Shown here piece by piece: positions 5,806 through 6,401 of a stretch of DNA of 6,401 nucleotides. This DNA is from RGIG5270 sp045657185 (GTDB taxonomy: Bacteria; Verrucomicrobiota; Lentisphaeria; Victivallales; Victivallaceae): NCBI GenBank assembly GCA_045657185.1, contig JAZOSO010000203.1:1-6401 (forward strand). Direction: 5' to 3'. The notes under the pieces are model-generated. The model did no database searches. It was not told the origin of the DNA and saw only the letters and a program-made list of their open reading frames with translations. The translations under genes were made by a program, and so were the position numbers. Numbering within the stretch: the first letter of the stretch is position 1; every line of letters starts with the position of its first letter.

Positions 5806-6401
5806 ATGAGCAGAAAAATCAGCCGTGTATTGTTTGTTATTATCTGTATTTGCGCGTTCAGCCTCAATGCTGACGATAGCGAATGCCGCAAATTGTGCAA
5901 AGAATCGGAAGAAATTCTGCTTGGCGGCAATGCCAATAAAGCAGGTGAACTTGCCCTTGAAGCATCTGAAGCTGCTTCCGACCCTGTGTTGAAAGCTAAT
6001 GCATTGCATTTGGCGGTCAAGGCTTTCCGCACAGGGAAAATGCTTTATAAGGAATTTAATGCACTGGATAATTTAACGGCAAATTATGCACCTTATACCA
6101 ATGTCAACAGCAATGTTGAGCGTATGATGGAGATTGCCGACCTTTATTATTCGGGCGAGCGGGAACCGCTTTTCTGGGCTTTCCGTTTTGTGCCGTGGCT
6201 TGTTGATAAGGATAGAACGCATGAACTTTATAAGCGCACTCTTGAACGTGCGCCGTTTGCCGCAAGTGCGCCCCGTGCAAGAACCCGTATGGCAGTTACC
6301 ATGCTTGAAGACGGCAAAAATAATGAAGCCCTGGAATGTTTGCGTGAAAGCGTCCGTCAGGCAGAGGCAAAACATCAATCTGATAAAGAACTGAAATATA
6401 C
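5806..6401 (+). CDS. BamD/YfiO-like exported tetratricopeptide protein, 3' end cut by window
   Basis: The first 198 codons are present; the frame stays open to the edge. The N-terminus is a signal peptide (MSRKISR, a hydrophobic core, likely cleavage after SLNA at residue 22). Cysteines at 14 and 16 lie inside the hydrophobic core and are poor lipobox candidates, so it may not be a lipoprotein, unlike E. coli BamD. The rest is helical with TPR-like pairs: NANKAGELALEASEAA (42-57), ANALHLAVKAF (64-74), and LYKRTLERAPFAASAPRAR (141-159) followed by DGKNNEALECLRESVRQAE. The RAPFAASAPRAR stretch resembles the Pxx..A.A turn between TPRs in BamD/YfiO proteins, including divergent PVC-group members. 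BamD would work at the outer membrane inserting beta-barrel proteins. AGGAG at 5794-5798, 7 nt before the ATG, is a strong ribosome site. It lies 18 nt after hisG, so it is probably cotranscribed. Another periplasmic TPR protein is possible. Confidence 0.7.
   Translation, partial: MSRKISRVLFVIICICAFSLNADDSECRKLCKESEEILLGGNANKAGELALEASEAASDPVLKANALHLAVKAFRTGKMLYKEFNALDNLTANYAPYTNVNSNVERMMEIADLYYSGEREPLFWAFRFVPWLVDKDRTHELYKRTLERAPFAASAPRARTRMAVTMLEDGKNNEALECLRESVRQAEAKHQSDKELKY

Noticed and set aside
1..6401. CRISPR arrays, insertion sequences, tRNA or rRNA genes, toxin-antitoxin or defence genes
   Set aside because: No spaced direct repeats, transposase, tRNA-like cloverleaf or defence motif was seen; genes are packed and nearly all recognisable.

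Overview
The window looks like a chromosomal segment of an LPS-making, double-membraned bacterium. It carries lpxD (lipid A synthesis), a Skp/OmpH periplasmic chaperone gene and a BamD-like secreted protein. Base composition is moderate, with AT-rich intergenic DNA. The adjacent hisE-hisG pair resembles, from memory, the actinobacterial form of these proteins, which is unexpected beside LPS genes. A member of the Lentisphaerota/Verrucomicrobiota (PVC) group is my best guess, but it is only an inference. I see no mobile elements, tRNA, rRNA or CRISPR.

Layout. (1) At 1-93 is a promoter and leader, followed by a single + strand gene (94-792) for a small SGNH/GDSL-type hydrolase without a signal peptide. 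(2) At 793-860 is a short convergent intergenic region with an AT-only inverted repeat; a GC-rich hairpin spans the stop codon of the opposing gene. (3) Four tightly packed - strand genes follow, read from 4495 down to 861: skp/ompH, lpxD, a secreted Sel1-repeat protein, and a HAD-family phosphatase. Two junctions are 4-nt ATGA overlaps and the third leaves one nucleotide, so the four are almost certainly one operon with translational coupling. (4) At 4496-4666 is a divergent promoter region. (5) On the + strand are hisE (4667-4930), hisG (4939-5787) and a truncated BamD-like tetratricopeptide gene (5806 to the window edge), with 8 and 18 nt between them.

Function. The - strand operon combines outer-membrane protein chaperoning (Skp) and lipid A acylation (LpxD) with two genes of unknown role, which may serve the envelope too. 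The + strand operon starts with the first two histidine-pathway enzymes by reaction order: HisG makes phosphoribosyl-ATP and HisE hydrolyses its pyrophosphate. It then runs into a probable envelope-assembly gene. The predicted promoters of all three transcription units share a TTGnnn / 16-nt / TATnTT layout typical of a housekeeping sigma factor.

I did not find a clear undescribed system. The most interesting points are the actinobacterial-type HisE-HisG pair with a Gln at a usual metal-binding Asp, the two uncharacterised genes coupled to skp-lpxD, and a hairpin closing over a stop codon.
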